60,000 bases of DNA from Symsagittifera roscoffensis. Its lineage: Eukaryota > Xenacoelomorpha > Acoela > Convolutidae. The DNA lies in contig NC_087070.1 of NCBI RefSeq assembly GCF_963678635.1, forward strand, positions 47,599,467 to 47,659,466, in the 5' to 3' direction. This document shows positions 43,441 through 54,203 of this stretch, one piece after another. The position numbers were made by a program, and so were the translations under genes. Each line of letters opens with the position of its first letter. The first letter of the stretch is position 1. Below the pieces are notes generated by a model. That model did not search any database, had not been told where the DNA came from, and was given only the letters and a program-made list of their open reading frames with translations.

Positions 43441-44514
43441 TCACCGTTTCTTCGCTTTTTTGTAGTCTTTACTGACCGTCTTCCGTTCTTCTCTCGCTGT
43501 CAGGACGTTGTTGTTCATTTCCTGGGTAAGTCGAGAGATAAGGTTCTGAAAGTTGTCGATCTCTTCCAGGTGAGTATCTAGCCACGGGCTCAAGTTCCGT
43601 TTCGCTTTGGAACCACAGGCTAGATTTCCCGCTTTCTCGTACAGCTTCATTGCGTCGTTCCAGTTTTCCACTGAATCCTCCGGGTTCTCGATTTTTTCTC
43701 GGAATTTCGCTGCCACTTCTGGGATCTTCAGCTTGTCCCAATCCACAGTCCGTCTGCGCTGGACCTTCGTCGAACCGTGGTGGCGCTTCTTCTTCTCTTC
43801 CAGAGTGCAGGTCAACCTCTTCGCCTGGTGGTCGCTCAGTTTGTTCACTCCCAACGTGCTGACGTTGACGATTCTTCGGCTTCTCTCCGTCTGCCTAACC
43901 AGAAAGCCGTCTAGCTCGTGCCAGCTTCCGTTCGCCGGGTTCTTCCACGTTCCTCTGTTCTTGTGTTGGAAGAACGAGTTCACCCACGCTAACTGGTTGG
44001 CGTGGCACCATTCGATTAGGTCCACTCCTGCGGTATTCTTCTTGCCCAGCCCGAACTTCCCTGCGACTGTGTCTCTGTTCCGTTCTCTGGTGTCCCCCAC
44101 GCTGGAGTTGAAGTCTCCGTCGATCACCCAGAGGTTCTGAATTATCATCAAATCTTCCAGTTCCTCTCTGTATCTTGCGAAATCGTCTGTTTGTCCTTCC
44201 CACAGAGGTTGGTACGTGGCCACGAACCTCACTCCGCTCACATCCACTGCCGTGTTTCTGTCGCCACACTGTCTCTTGTATCCTTGTTCCTTCCACTCCA
44301 CCGCCCACAGCTCTCTGAGGAACACTCCGCTCTTCTTTCCATGGATGAGGACTCCATAGAGTTCGCCTGCTTTGATCCACTTGATTCCCTCTACATTTTC
44401 GCAAAGCTCTGTGAATAGCACGACTTCCGCGTGGCTCTTCGCCACTTCTCGGAGCATCTCAGCGAATCTGCTCCGACGGGGGAAGGCTACTCTCGCTCTC
44501 TGGATGTTCCAAGT
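43441..44514 (-). pseudogene. LINE: APE-type endonuclease
   Basis: Same frame as the 2A segment. It begins TWNIQRARVAFPRR and has the motifs of apurinic-like endonucleases: VLFTEL (Glu), VIDGDFNS (Asp, Asn), a W-x-x-P ... ELDGFLV segment and KLSDHQA (Ser-Asp-His). It nicks target DNA for target-primed reverse transcription. It ends at TGA 43441, with the same frame open beyond. Confidence 0.85.
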
Positions 44515-45020
44515 CTATATGCTCGTTCGTTTCTTCTTGCCCATGCGTTTGGCGTTTTCCGTCCACTTTTCGTCTCGCTTCTCCTGTCTCTTCTGTCTTC
44601 TTCGTTGTTTTTGTGCACGCTTCTTGGCCCGCTTCTTGGCGTTTCTCTGGGGCTGATCCACGTGTTCGTTACTTTCGGCTCGTGGTTCCACGGTTACTTG
44701 TTCCACCGTTTCCGTTTGACCGTCATCGGCATGCGGCTCCTGGGGGGTGCAGCATTGTGCTCTGAACGACGTGATCCACCTCCCGTCTTCTCCGAGCGAG
44801 GTGCAATTCCAGTGGGCCCACTTCTTGCATCCATTGCATTTGACTGACCACTCTGTCTTCTGGAATCCCTCGTTGCATATTGTGCACCTCAACTTCGACT
44901 TCGCCGGTCCTGGGTTGACCTCCACATCGTGACACATTTTCATTCTTGCCATTACTTCCACATGGCGCTTCCTATTTGTTGGGATGTTGATTGCCTCTAA
45001 TTTCCCCCATGGTCGGCTAC
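44515..45020 (-). pseudogene. LINE: 2A-like sequence and PHD-like zinc finger
   Basis: The frame is open upstream of the first listed codon, so the start is unknown. It reads MKMCHDVEVNPGP, matching the 2A consensus D-V/I-E-x-N-P-G-P, at which ribosomes skip a peptide bond. Directly after come CTIC, then CNGCKKWAHWNC, a C4HC3-type pattern like PHD fingers, though the last Cys pair is irregular. A Lys/Arg-rich stretch follows. 2A sequences at the start of LINE ORFs are known from trypanosome L1Tc and several animal CR1-like elements. TAG at 44515 interrupts the frame before the endonuclease. Confidence 0.75.
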
Positions 45021-45195
45021 TCCGTGGGTGAGTTGTTGACGGATGAAATATCGCCCGACAGTGTGGCCTAGGCTAAACACGCTGTCGGGCTCCTCTCCCC
45101 CCCACCCAGGTTTGAGTTTTGTGATCTGCGAAAATCCACAGGTCTGCGCTTTTCCCCCCGAGCAGGGACCAAACCATCGAGAAGCTTTGGAAAAG

Positions 45196-45433
45196 TCACG
45201 TCGGGTTGGAAAAGAGTCGGTAGGGTGTCTAGAGACAATACCAAAGCGAGGGAATTGATACTGGAGGAGGACTTGGCGAAGAAAGTGAGCCTGAGCCTGC
45301 ACAATTCATTTTGCTTGAACAGGGAGTCGAAAGTGAAGGGTTTACCAAATCAGGCAAAGAGGTTGCAAGAGCAGAGGGAGTGGATGCGATCCTTCGAACA
45401 ACTAAAAGCGTGGATCCAATCCTTCGAACAACC
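45196..45433 (+). pseudogene. A3 ORF3: C-terminal fragment
   Basis: The plus strand matches A1 13745-13965: SRDNTKARELILEEDLAKKVS, then LHNSFCLNRESKVKGLPNQAKRLQEQ (in part). A short CGATCCTTCGAACAAC direct repeat lies at its end, then the sequence jumps into LTR A. The ORF3 end, 3' UTR and first 300 bp of the LTR are deleted. Confidence 0.75.
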
Positions 45434-46016
45434 AGATTGAACCTTCGGTGGAAAGGTGGCAACCGAAGTCTCCCATTGGTCCAACCAAAAACTTTAATTC
45501 TCAAGTGAAAACTCATTTCCTTTGCTGGAATTTATTAATAGCAAACTTCTCAAGTTATTACATTTATGCTAGAGTCGCTACTTAATTTAGTTACTCCAAT
45601 TCTCGAGTGTGCTTGTATGTGAGTTCCCAATTTAGTTTTTTTTGATTGTGTTTTATAATTGTTATGTTGAGGTAAGGAGAGTTTTAGGTTGATCCATCTG
45701 AATCGGATCAAAATTCCACTGTCTAATAAAAAGTAACTGTACGGACTGTTTCGACCCTGTTTTTAACGGCGTTCGCGTATTTTGGGTATTTTGAGACCTA
45801 AATATGGGGCGTTCTTATTTGCTAGAGCGGGGGTATTTTGGTAGTGGCCTTTAAGCTGTAACGAGGGTTTTAGTCTCACGTCGCAAGTGAACCGAATTGG
45901 CTCCGAACGTTCGAGGTAGAAAAACACAAGAGATAGTGTCCCTGACTCTTAAGCCAATGGTTATAGGGCTTATTTTTCTTTAACGTCAAATGTGACTTGA
46001 GTAGGCGACTGTTACA
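45434..46016 (+). repeat. LTR A piece of A3
   Basis: Matches A1 14803-15361 and the inverse of 39650-40231. AATAAA at 45725-45730. It ends GACTGTTACA, then CTAC and an LTR B start. Confidence 0.8.
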
Positions 46017-46020
46017 CTAC

Positions 46021-46408
46021 TGTGACATTCGACCAGAATGGACAAAATTGCAGATTGGATGGATTCGAAATTTTAGCAGCTAAAACCCGAAACCCCCCCC
46101 CCACGAACCAGGAAGGGTGAGGGGTTTTGGCGTCCCGTCATCTCCTGATATCCTTGACCAAAAACACTTAAAGATATATGTAAAACCAAACAAATAGTAG
46201 TATAGTACCCAAGAAAAACAAAAAACATAAAACATAACCGAAAAAACCAAAAACAGTAAAAAAGTTAAAAATTAGTAGAAATCACCACCCCAGACAAGAT
46301 GTGATCCGACCCTCCCGTTTGTTGTTGATAGATATATTGTTGTTACAGGCATTTATATCAATCAGGATTGTTACGATCATTTTTGTAGCCCGTTTGTGAG
46401 GCTTGTAC
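46021..46408 (+). repeat. Chimeric LTR B start plus leader cassette
   Basis: TGTGACATTCGACCAG at 46021, about 75 bp of LTR B, then the leader cassette ACGAACCAGGAAGGGTG ... GACCCTCCCGTTTG and on to GAGGCTTGTAC, where the full LTR of B3 begins. Same first switch point as in 39193-39645. Confidence 0.7.
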
Positions 46409-47321
46409 TGTGACATTCGACCAGAATGGACAAAACTGAAAATTGGATGGATTCGAAATTTTAGCAGCTAACCTTCCGAATTGACGGTTTTAGGAGATTA
46501 ATAACGTTATTGGGACGATTAGTCAAACGGTGAGGGTCAAGATATTCTGGTGTTTTGAAATTTTAAAAATCCGAAGTGATGACGTAATAATTCTGAGAAG
46601 CGTCAAAAACGGCCATTTTGGAAGAAAACCAGAATAAAATCAGAACAACAAAAGTTGCGATAGCGACAACTACGAAAATTGTGATTGAAAAACAACAAAG
46701 AATTGCAGAGTTAGCAGAGACCGCTCCGAGTTGCAACTATTGTGTCGCTACAATAGTTGCAAGGCCGTTCACGACAACGGTGAAGGGTAGAAGACAGCCT
46801 TCCGGAAGGAAGATAAGGACGTTATTTACCCGGATTCAGGAATCCGGAGGGGTCTCGAGAGTTGAACTGAAACTTTTTTATATAAACTTTTAGCTTCCCG
46901 GTTTTGTCTTGAATTGAATTTAATTAACATTTGAATTCATTTTGCAAGGATGAGAAGCTAGGAGATGGGGGAAAGGGTTAAACCATCTTCGATGGAGATG
47001 ATGATTTTTATCTACTGAACAAAAACAATAGTAATATAATAAGTAGTAGTAGCCCTGTTTTTAGGAGTGACCTCGTGGTCTGGGAATTTTGAGACCCAGC
47101 CATGAGCTCATTGATTTTGCATGTAATTAAGTAGATTTGAGTGTTTTGGCCGAAGCCGAAAGCAGTAACGTTTTTGTCGACCCGATGTTGGAAAGACCAC
47201 CAAAAGAACTGGCTTTGGTAGAGACGGTGAAAAGCAAGTAGAGCTCTGTTTAGACGCTGGCCAGTCGTGTTAGAACCTAGCTTTATTTTCCGTCGATATG
47301 TACTTCCGGGCGAATGTTACA
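46409..47321 (+). repeat. 5' LTR of B3 (LTR B, 913 bp)
   Basis: TGTGACATTCGACCAG ... GGGCGAATGTTACA. It carries the hairpin (46731-46762), the palindrome CCGGATTC-AG-GAATCCGG near 46832 and a TATA box at 46879-46886, so U3 spans roughly the first 490 bp. Confidence 0.85.
46879..46886 (+). promoter_or_regulatory. LTR B TATA box
   Basis: TATATAAA in the B3 LTR; the same word is at the same place in both B1 LTRs (28216-28223 and 16356-16363, minus strand). Transcription would start about 25-35 bp downstream. Confidence 0.6.
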
Positions 47322-50300
47322 TAGATGTTTTTAGGGCGCTCCTGGGTGTTATTCTTTTTTAACATCATGACCGGCAGAGCCGTTAACGAGCACTCTGCGC
47401 CGAGCGGATGCTCATAATAACGCCCTCAATAGGCCCTAACCCCCGAGGAGGAGGGGTAGTTCGGAACGCGGAAGCCTTCCGGATTCCCGTGAATAGCTTT
47501 TAAACCTAGTTAAGACCGAAAATTCACGAACCAGGAAGGGTGGGGGGATTCGCGGTCCCGTCATCTCCTGAGTGGTCCGTGACCAAAAACATTTAAAGAT
47601 ATATATAAAACCAAACATAAAGTAGTATAATACCCAAGAAAAACAAAAAAGATAAAAAATAACCGAAAAAACCAAAAACTGTAAAAAAGTAAAAAATCAG
47701 TAGAAATCATCCCCCCAGACAAGATGTGATCCGACCCTCCCGTTTGTTTTTGATAGATATATTGTTGTTACAGGCATTTATATCAATCAGAATCGTTACG
47801 ATCATTTTTGTAGCCTGTTTGTGAGGCTTGTACCTTAGGGTTGTTTGACTATTTAAGCACGTTAATGCTAATTTGTGCTCAATCCGGAAGGGTCTGCTGA
47901 TTTGCGCTCAATCCGGAGGGGTCTTGGGAGAAGACTGATCCGGCAACAAGCAGTACAAGAAGCAACAAGAAGGGGCTCAACGACTACGACAGTCGACTGT
48001 TGGGTATCGTTAACAAGTTTTGTATCCCTTTTGGTACAAAAAATAAGATAGTAATCTGTGGGGGGCTCGACAGTGCTGCACTGTAGTGACCCTTCACCGA
48101 ACTGCGAAAATCCGAGTTAAGCACCTTAATTCGGATATTGAACAAACTCGGAGGGGTATAGTATTACTAATATTATTTTTTATATAGCCTATATTAATAC
48201 TACTATATCGTTTTTCAGTGAAAAACACAGTAAGCTGACCGTGTTTAGGTTCAAAATAGCGATATTTTGATCCCCCCACAAATCGCGATTTTTGAAATAT
48301 CGATATTTTTTGAAACGGAAAAAAGCGCTAAATTAGTGAGTTACATCGTAACTAGGCTAGTATAATAGGTAGAACCGGTTGAGTTTAGTTCAGAAGTGGT
48401 TGAAACTATTTTGGTACCAAAAATCGAATTTTCGTGATTTTTGAGAAAACGGAACACTATAAAATCAGAAATTTTTGAGTTAGGACAGTAAAAATAGTTG
48501 TTCGGACAACGTCCACTATTGAATCCACAGGTTTTAAGTCCCGTTTACCGAAAGCTTTCCGGATTACAGAGAAATCGAACTTAACGTGTTTGATTCAGTG
48601 GATTCATCAATCCGGAGGGGTCCAGGTAGCATAGTTTTTCGCAAATTTTTACAACTAAAGCGTTTAAAATCGGGTTTTTTGCATTGAACTAGAAGAGTAT
48701 AGGCCTTCTGAGCTCGGATCAAAAACTTTTAGGTCGAAAAGAACCGAATTGCGGGAAAAGTTATGAAATGCGGAAAAATTTTTAGGTCGAAAAGAACAGG
48801 ATTGCGGAAAAAGAATTGCGAAAAAAAAAGAATTGCGGAACCTATAAGAGAGAAATTTCTTGACTTTAGAAAAAAGACGTTTTTGTTAATAACTTTGAAA
48901 CTGCTGGACAGATCCAGTTAATCTTGGTACCATTAGATCAGAAAATTAGCTGAGCTTACTAATAGGAACAAAATTTATTCGAAAAAGTAAGCGTGAAAAT
49001 TTTTTGAGATTGTTTTTCTTAGCAAATTCACCATTTCGGGAGGGTAGACCCCTCACGTTTTATAATAAAATTTTTTGGAAAACCCGTACACCCCTTCCAA
49101 AGGGTAGAAACGGTTGAATAAGGCAATTTTACGCTGTTCTAGAAGAATAGGGAAGGCTAAAGGCACCAGAAAACCTTGATAGAGCCGGAATTAGGCTAGC
49201 GATAAGACCCTTCACCGTTAGCTGGAATTTTCAAATAAGAGGCTTAACTTCAATCTGGAAGGGTCTAGGGAAGGACCACATACACTTCCGAGTTGATGCA
49301 AACAGCATAATAGCATCGGAGAACGTATCCGGAGGGGTATAGGTTGAAAATCAAGGAAGTCTCAGAAAAACTAATTTTACAAAACCGGAGGGGTCCCAAT
49401 CAGGAGGGGTCAAAATTTTTCCTGATTCGGAGGGGTCCCAATCCGGAGGGCTCTTGTTTTCACAAAACCGGAGGGGTCCCAATCAGGAGGGGTCTCAATT
49501 TTGCCAATCCGGAGGGGTCCTATTTTTGCCAATCCAGAGGGGTACTGTTTTTTGTCAACCCGGAGGGGTATTATTTTTGTTTAAGGACTTAGGTAAACAG
49601 AAGAAAAGATAATAGTGAGGGGTGTTAGATTATTAAGAGACAGGCTAGGAAACAGTGACTGCGCTGGTAACTTGCCTTTCAAAAAAGACCAGACCAAAAC
49701 AAAACAGGTCCAAAATCGGATATTCGCGACACTAAGTCTAGAGTTTGTAACTCATTGGTGTGGATTGAAATCCTGAAACGTTTTTGAGGAAAGTGACTAC
49801 CCTGAGGATTTTAGTAGGTCTAGATCGGGCAGTCCGAAGGCAGATAGGTAACACAGGACTCGGTGGGTGCAATAGACGCCCACTTGAGAAAATTACTGCC
49901 TTCAAGTTTTGTCTGTTTGGTGCAGCACCAAGCAGGGAAAGCTCTTTCTTTATAAAACAAGTTCGACTATTGTACTATGACCGACTAAAAGTACAATACA
50001 CATACGTTTTTCATCGAAGTATTCTGATTTTGTTATATCTGGTTTCAAATCAACAGTTTGTGCTTGATTGGGTAATGAATACACTATCTTTTAAATTGAC
50101 TGATATCATCATACTGTGCTAGTTCTCAAATCTTACGACTAATAATAGATTATTGTGAATAAGATGTATATACGCTGTGCCGTGATAACATACAAGGATT
50201 TGTGGTCACTATTTAATAGAAACTTTTGGAATTTATTGTGTTGTGTTATTATTATCAGTAGTCAGATCAAAAGGACACTAACAATCGAACTGAGTGTATA

Positions 50301-50325
50301 GATAGTAAGAAGTGATAAAGTGAAA
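47322..50325 (+). other. B3 leader (long 5' untranslated region)
   Basis: About 3 kb without a credible gene. A primer-site candidate GGGCGCTCCTGGGTG lies at 47334-47348 (one mismatch to the B1 site). The leader cassette lies at about 47530-47750. CCGGAGGGGT-like words recur (47878-47930, 48150, 48610, 49250, 49325) and form a cluster at 49383-49575. Long leaders are common in large LTR elements and often hold packaging signals. Confidence 0.6.
49383..49575 (+). repeat. Imperfect tandem array of CCGGAGGGGTC units
   Basis: Eight to ten units of roughly 18-30 bp, each built on (A/T)CCGGAGGGGT or CAGGAGGGGTC followed by a T-rich spacer. Single units occur elsewhere in the leader and in the LTRs. 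The open frame over this stretch only reflects the repeat. Confidence 0.85.
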
Positions 50326-52367
50326 ATGAGTCTAGAGAAGTCAAGAATACCTAAACGAGGTAATAGCTCTAGGAAATTCATACCTGAAAATAAAAGAAAA
50401 GCAACGACCGACCCTTTTGTGGAACGGATCACACGAACCCGGACCGACAAAGGGGAGACTGTTTCAGGCAGAATGGTTGAAACCAGGAGTCAGAAGTCCT
50501 CAAAAGAGTGAAAAGCTATGCTAGAAGTGGAGGTCCATCCGGACCAGGCCATGAATGAGAACCAGGAAATATATGGACCGGAGGGGAGAGACAGAAGGCT
50601 GGCGAGTGAATCTACTCCGGCAGAACAAGGCCAAGATTTTGCCACTTCCACCGAGACACTGGACCGAGACGAGATGTCAGAACTGTCCGACATCTCTACT
50701 AAAATTGTGGCAACTAGAAGATCTCCCACAGACAAAACCATGATGGCAGTCGTGACGGAGAAACAGACAACGTCCTCATCGTTCTCAGAATGAATGAAGA
50801 ACACTTTCGGAAACATCTTTCCATTCGCCATGGGAGTGGGTACAGGAAATGAAGGTGAATCCCAGGAGGAAGAAGAGGACGATGAGGAGCAAGTGGATTT
50901 TGGATCTCAAGTCAGCCTCAAAATTTCGACCCAGGAGAATGAGGCATACACCGACAGAGAGACTGGAACCATTGGACAAATTTGGTGTGGTGAGAACGAT
51001 AAGCAAAGACGCAAACACATCAGGCCAGTCAAGAGACTTTGCGAGTATGACAAATTCAGAGACGCGAACTGGGGAGAATAAAAACATAGGGCTAGGCAAC
51101 GCATCGGCGGATCCTGAGGTGGATAATGAAAAGACGTCGAGGCAGAGAATCAAAGCCCGAATCTCGACCAGCACGAAGCTACCTGGGATCGACAGGATGA
51201 CACCGCCACTAGTGACGCCACTAGTAGAAAACGGGGCTTCATTAGAAGAAGCCTTGAACAACATAGTAGGCAGTATGGGAGAACAAAATGATCAGATGTC
51301 CATAAGAATGAGTGAACTGGAAAGAGCAGTCCACGTTGAAAGAGAAAGTCTGCGGGAAAAACAAACCGCAATAGACAAGAAGTTGTTAGGAGCGAAAAAC
51401 GCTTGAAGGAAAGACCGGACGAGCACATAGCGAAGAACTTGTCGCGAATGACAAGAGAAGCGGAACAGAGAGAGTTACGCCTAAGAGACGACATGGAGAA
51501 GTTAAGAATTCAGCAAGAGCAGTCTCTTGGGAATCTTGACACAAAGATAGATGCGATGATGGAGAGGCGAACTCAGGCTATCATGGATAGGTTGGACGGG
51601 CTACTAGGCAGCAAGAGTGGACAAAAGAAGGGGAACCGAACTCGGGAGGTCCCAGCAGGGAGCCGAAGGTGAGCTTCAATGACCATCAAAGGAGGAGGAC
51701 AAATGGATCCACTAGAGGTAGGGGCAGTTCCTCAGGCTATGCCACAAGGGATAATAGAACATGGGGCCCAAACAGTAGAGCAAGTTCAACTGGGAACAGA
51801 CCGACCTCAAACGATCGAACGACGCAAGGCACACATGCGACTGGGAGAGGTGATTCCGTTAACAGGAGACATGCGAGCCCAGGGAGGAGTCATGTGGGCC
51901 AAGGGGGAAACAGTCACGGCGATTCGGATTGTAGGGATGAACCAAATACAGAACACTTAACCGGGGGCGACGATACTGAGGCAGGGCACTCAAGATGCTA
52001 TAAAGACGAATCTGATGGCTGTATTGATACCTGGATAGAGGTAATGAAACTGCATTTCGAGGAAGAGGTTTTGACGGAAAGACAAGAATGCAGTGCGCTC
52101 ACCAGTAACCTGGAAGGGACAGCCCTGAACTGTGTCATGGCCAAGAAGCAATATCAGCGAGAAACAGCTGAGAAAATCTTCGAAATCTTGTTAAATCGTT
52201 TTGAATCAGGGGTGCAGGGGCACCAGGCAATGATGCGCTTCGAGAAACGGAGGCAACGAGAAGATGAAACGATAGACAAAATCCTAGACGACTTGGAAAT
52301 GCTAGTAATGAGTAATTGCAAAATTCGGCCCGAGGTGTTTCTTTTGCAACTTGGAAGGCCATTTTAA
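50326..52367 (+). pseudogene. B3 ORF1: gag
   Basis: First ATG at 50326. The frame is 1, then 2 (50990-51406), 1 (51403-51672) and 3 (51669-52367), with stops at 50509 and 50791. N-terminal basic and acidic stretches, a coiled-coil-like region (51250-51600), an Arg/Gly/Ser-rich stretch, then a capsid-like segment: WIEVMKLHFEEE, NLEGTALNCVM, FEILLNRFESGVQG and RQREDETIDKILDDLEML, the layout of Ty3-type gag (retrotrans_gag). Gag would form the particle. The start codon is the first ATG after a long leader and is uncertain. Confidence 0.75.
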
Positions 52368-52752
52368 ATCGGATTGTCCGCAATTCTGGGATGCTGTAGC
52401 AGACATCAAGCATCCAAGCAATGAGGAAGCCTTATCAGGAGTGAAAGCCAGCAAGGCTCGCCTATTGAGTGAAGCGGAGGCGCGCAGAAAAGACAAACCA
52501 CAAGAGCTGGCGACGAAGAAAATGCAAGCGGTAACTGAAGAGACATGCGAACCGGAACCAGTGACTGCGGCCGATGACTTCATGATTGATTATAGGGCAG
52601 CCGCGAGGGATGCTCTAAATAGAGTGCAGCAGGAACTGGTGACAAAAGAGATGAAATAAAAAGAGAAACTCGAACTGGAAAATGAGAAACTACAGGAGAA
52701 ACTGAATACCTTCGAGGCAACAGAAGTCGAAGAGACAAAGGCACTAAGCAGT
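52318..52752 (+). pseudogene. B3 ORF1: nucleocapsid zinc knuckle and linker
   Basis: Frame 1 reads CFFCNLEGHFKSDC (52336-52377), a C-x2-C-x4-H-x4-C zinc knuckle that binds nucleic acid in gag proteins. The capsid part is in frame 3, so a frameshift lies near 52300. A charged helical linker follows with TAA at 52657; the frame stays open beyond it to the protease. Confidence 0.85.
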
Positions 52753-53622
52753 TTGAGCATGAAACTTAATGTGATCTCCGGTCAGAGGTTCGGCATGGTG
52801 CCGCAAGGAAGCAAAATACAGTCAATAATCTCGGTAGTAGGACACCAGGTAATCAGAAATCTGAGTGAACCATCGGAGTTCACTTTGATGCATTTGGACA
52901 CATATGCAGATTATCTGAGGCAGGTGGAGCCACGCACTGATTCAAGAGCTGTGCGAGCACTACTAACAACGGCTGGCCCTCGCATAAAGAAGCTTCATGG
53001 ACACTACGTGGAAGTCTATGGGCCGTATCAAGTGACGCTGACCGTGGATGGAATCAGTATCTACACTAGGACTTATGTGACAACAGATAGTGACCAAATA
53101 GGGCAGATCTATTTGGACGAGGAGGAACTCAAAGTCCGCAGGATAGGCCATGACGCCATGATGGAGCAAGACGCAGTACACATTGGGTACGAAGCAGATG
53201 TGACTGTACATCTGCTCGACACCAATGGTAAGAAAATCGGATTCACAGGGCTTCTGGACACAGGAGCGGTAGTGAGTGTGATGCCGATAAAAAATTGGGA
53301 AAGAATAGGCTTCACAAGGGAATATCTAATTCCAACGAATCTGCGACTGGCCGCCGCCAATCGATGAGCGATTTACGTAGCCGGAAGAACACCAATAACG
53401 GTTCTCCACATGGGAGGACGGGATCTTTGGTTGAGCTTCCTGGTGGTATAGAATTTGGACGACGCCGACCAATTCATCTTGGGCAGGGATTTCGTCAGGA
53501 ATTTCGACGTGATGATCGTTTTGAACAACGGTCTAAAAAGGATTAGGAACCCGGATCGAAAGTATGTTAAGAAACCAATTAATAGGATAATAACAGACAA
53601 AAACAAGGTACCATTTTTTTAG
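52753..53622 (+). pseudogene. B3 ORF1: aspartic protease
   Basis: Frame 1, with in-frame TGA at 53365 and TAG at 53449. An N-terminal domain of about 140 residues precedes the protease. The retropepsin core shows FTGLLDTGAVVSVMP (catalytic DTGA), TNLRLAAAN, TPITVLHMGG and the closing FILGRDFVRNFD (the ILG-R-D helix motif). It cleaves the polyprotein. Both stops fall between motifs that are still in frame, so they are point changes. Confidence 0.83.
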
Positions 53623-54203
53623 ACAGAAAAGTGAAACTACAGCCGGGACAAGCAATAGTAGCAATTTTTAGAATAAGAAATTTAAATTCGTTAAGTGATA
53701 GTAAACAGGTTTGTTTGGTACCGAATCCAAATAGTCAAAGCTCAGTGATTTTAGGCCGGAGCTTCTCGGTAACGTGAAACGGACTGTGTGTCAGTGTGTT
53801 ATTGAACACACTGGACACCACGGTTTCAATCCAGCGTGGAAAGAAGCTTGGTTACGCTTTGCCGATGAGGACCGACTATGAAGAGACACAAAACTTGAAG
53901 AAATATAGTGTGAAAGACTGTCCTTATCATGCCAATAAAGATAAAATTTTAAAAAAGATTAATGAATTAAAATCTATTCATAAATTGTTTTCAATGAAGT
54001 CCGACACGGACGACGGTTTATCGAGCTGCTCGGATTTTCCGGAACGCCCCTCGTCATATGAAATAGAGTCTGACAAACCGGTTTTGCCAGAGATAGAACA
54101 TTTAAAAAGGAAAATAGGCGAGGGAGATTTCGAGCTACTACGGGAGGTTTTAAATCGAAACGCGGATGTACTTTCAAGGCATAAGGCGGATATCGGTTGC
54201 TGA
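53623..54203 (+). pseudogene. B3 ORF1: protease-RT linker
   Basis: After TAG at 53620 the sequence can be read in fragments; frame 3 is open from 53796 to 54203 (TVSIQRGKKLGYALPM, then DFELLREVLNRNADVLSRHKADIG). The last part matches the Ty3-type stretch before RT (F-x-x-V-x-S). Nothing else is recognised. Confidence 0.6.

Larger units (their letters stand above)
41046..45190 (-). mobile_element. LINE (non-LTR retrotransposon) with APE endonuclease
   Basis: Minus strand order: 2A-like motif and PHD-like finger, APE endonuclease, reverse transcriptase, C-terminal zinc fingers, stop TAA at 41049 and almost no 3' UTR. It lies between fragments A2 and A3. One ORF appears to span the element; it is broken by TAG at 44515, TGA at 43441 and frameshifts near 42925 and 41850. 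The 5' edge is uncertain (about 45190). Domain content recalls CR1-like elements, but I did not assign a clade. Confidence 0.82.

Noticed and set aside
46618-46893. ORF of 91 codons inside the B3 LTR (MEENQNKI...), also seen in B1 and at the B2 5' end, as a possible LTR-encoded protein
   Set aside because: The B2 3' LTR lacks the start codon, the ORF ends over the TATA box, and its centre is the hairpin sequence. Sharing follows from LTR homology and does not show coding.
49383-49575. CRISPR-like array of repeats
   Set aside because: Units are irregular in length and sequence, spacers are T-rich and not unique, and the setting is a eukaryotic retroelement leader.
49344-49592. ORF over the G-rich leader array with PEG/RRG repeats
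   Set aside because: The peptide repeat simply mirrors the DNA repeat; no start context or conservation supports translation.
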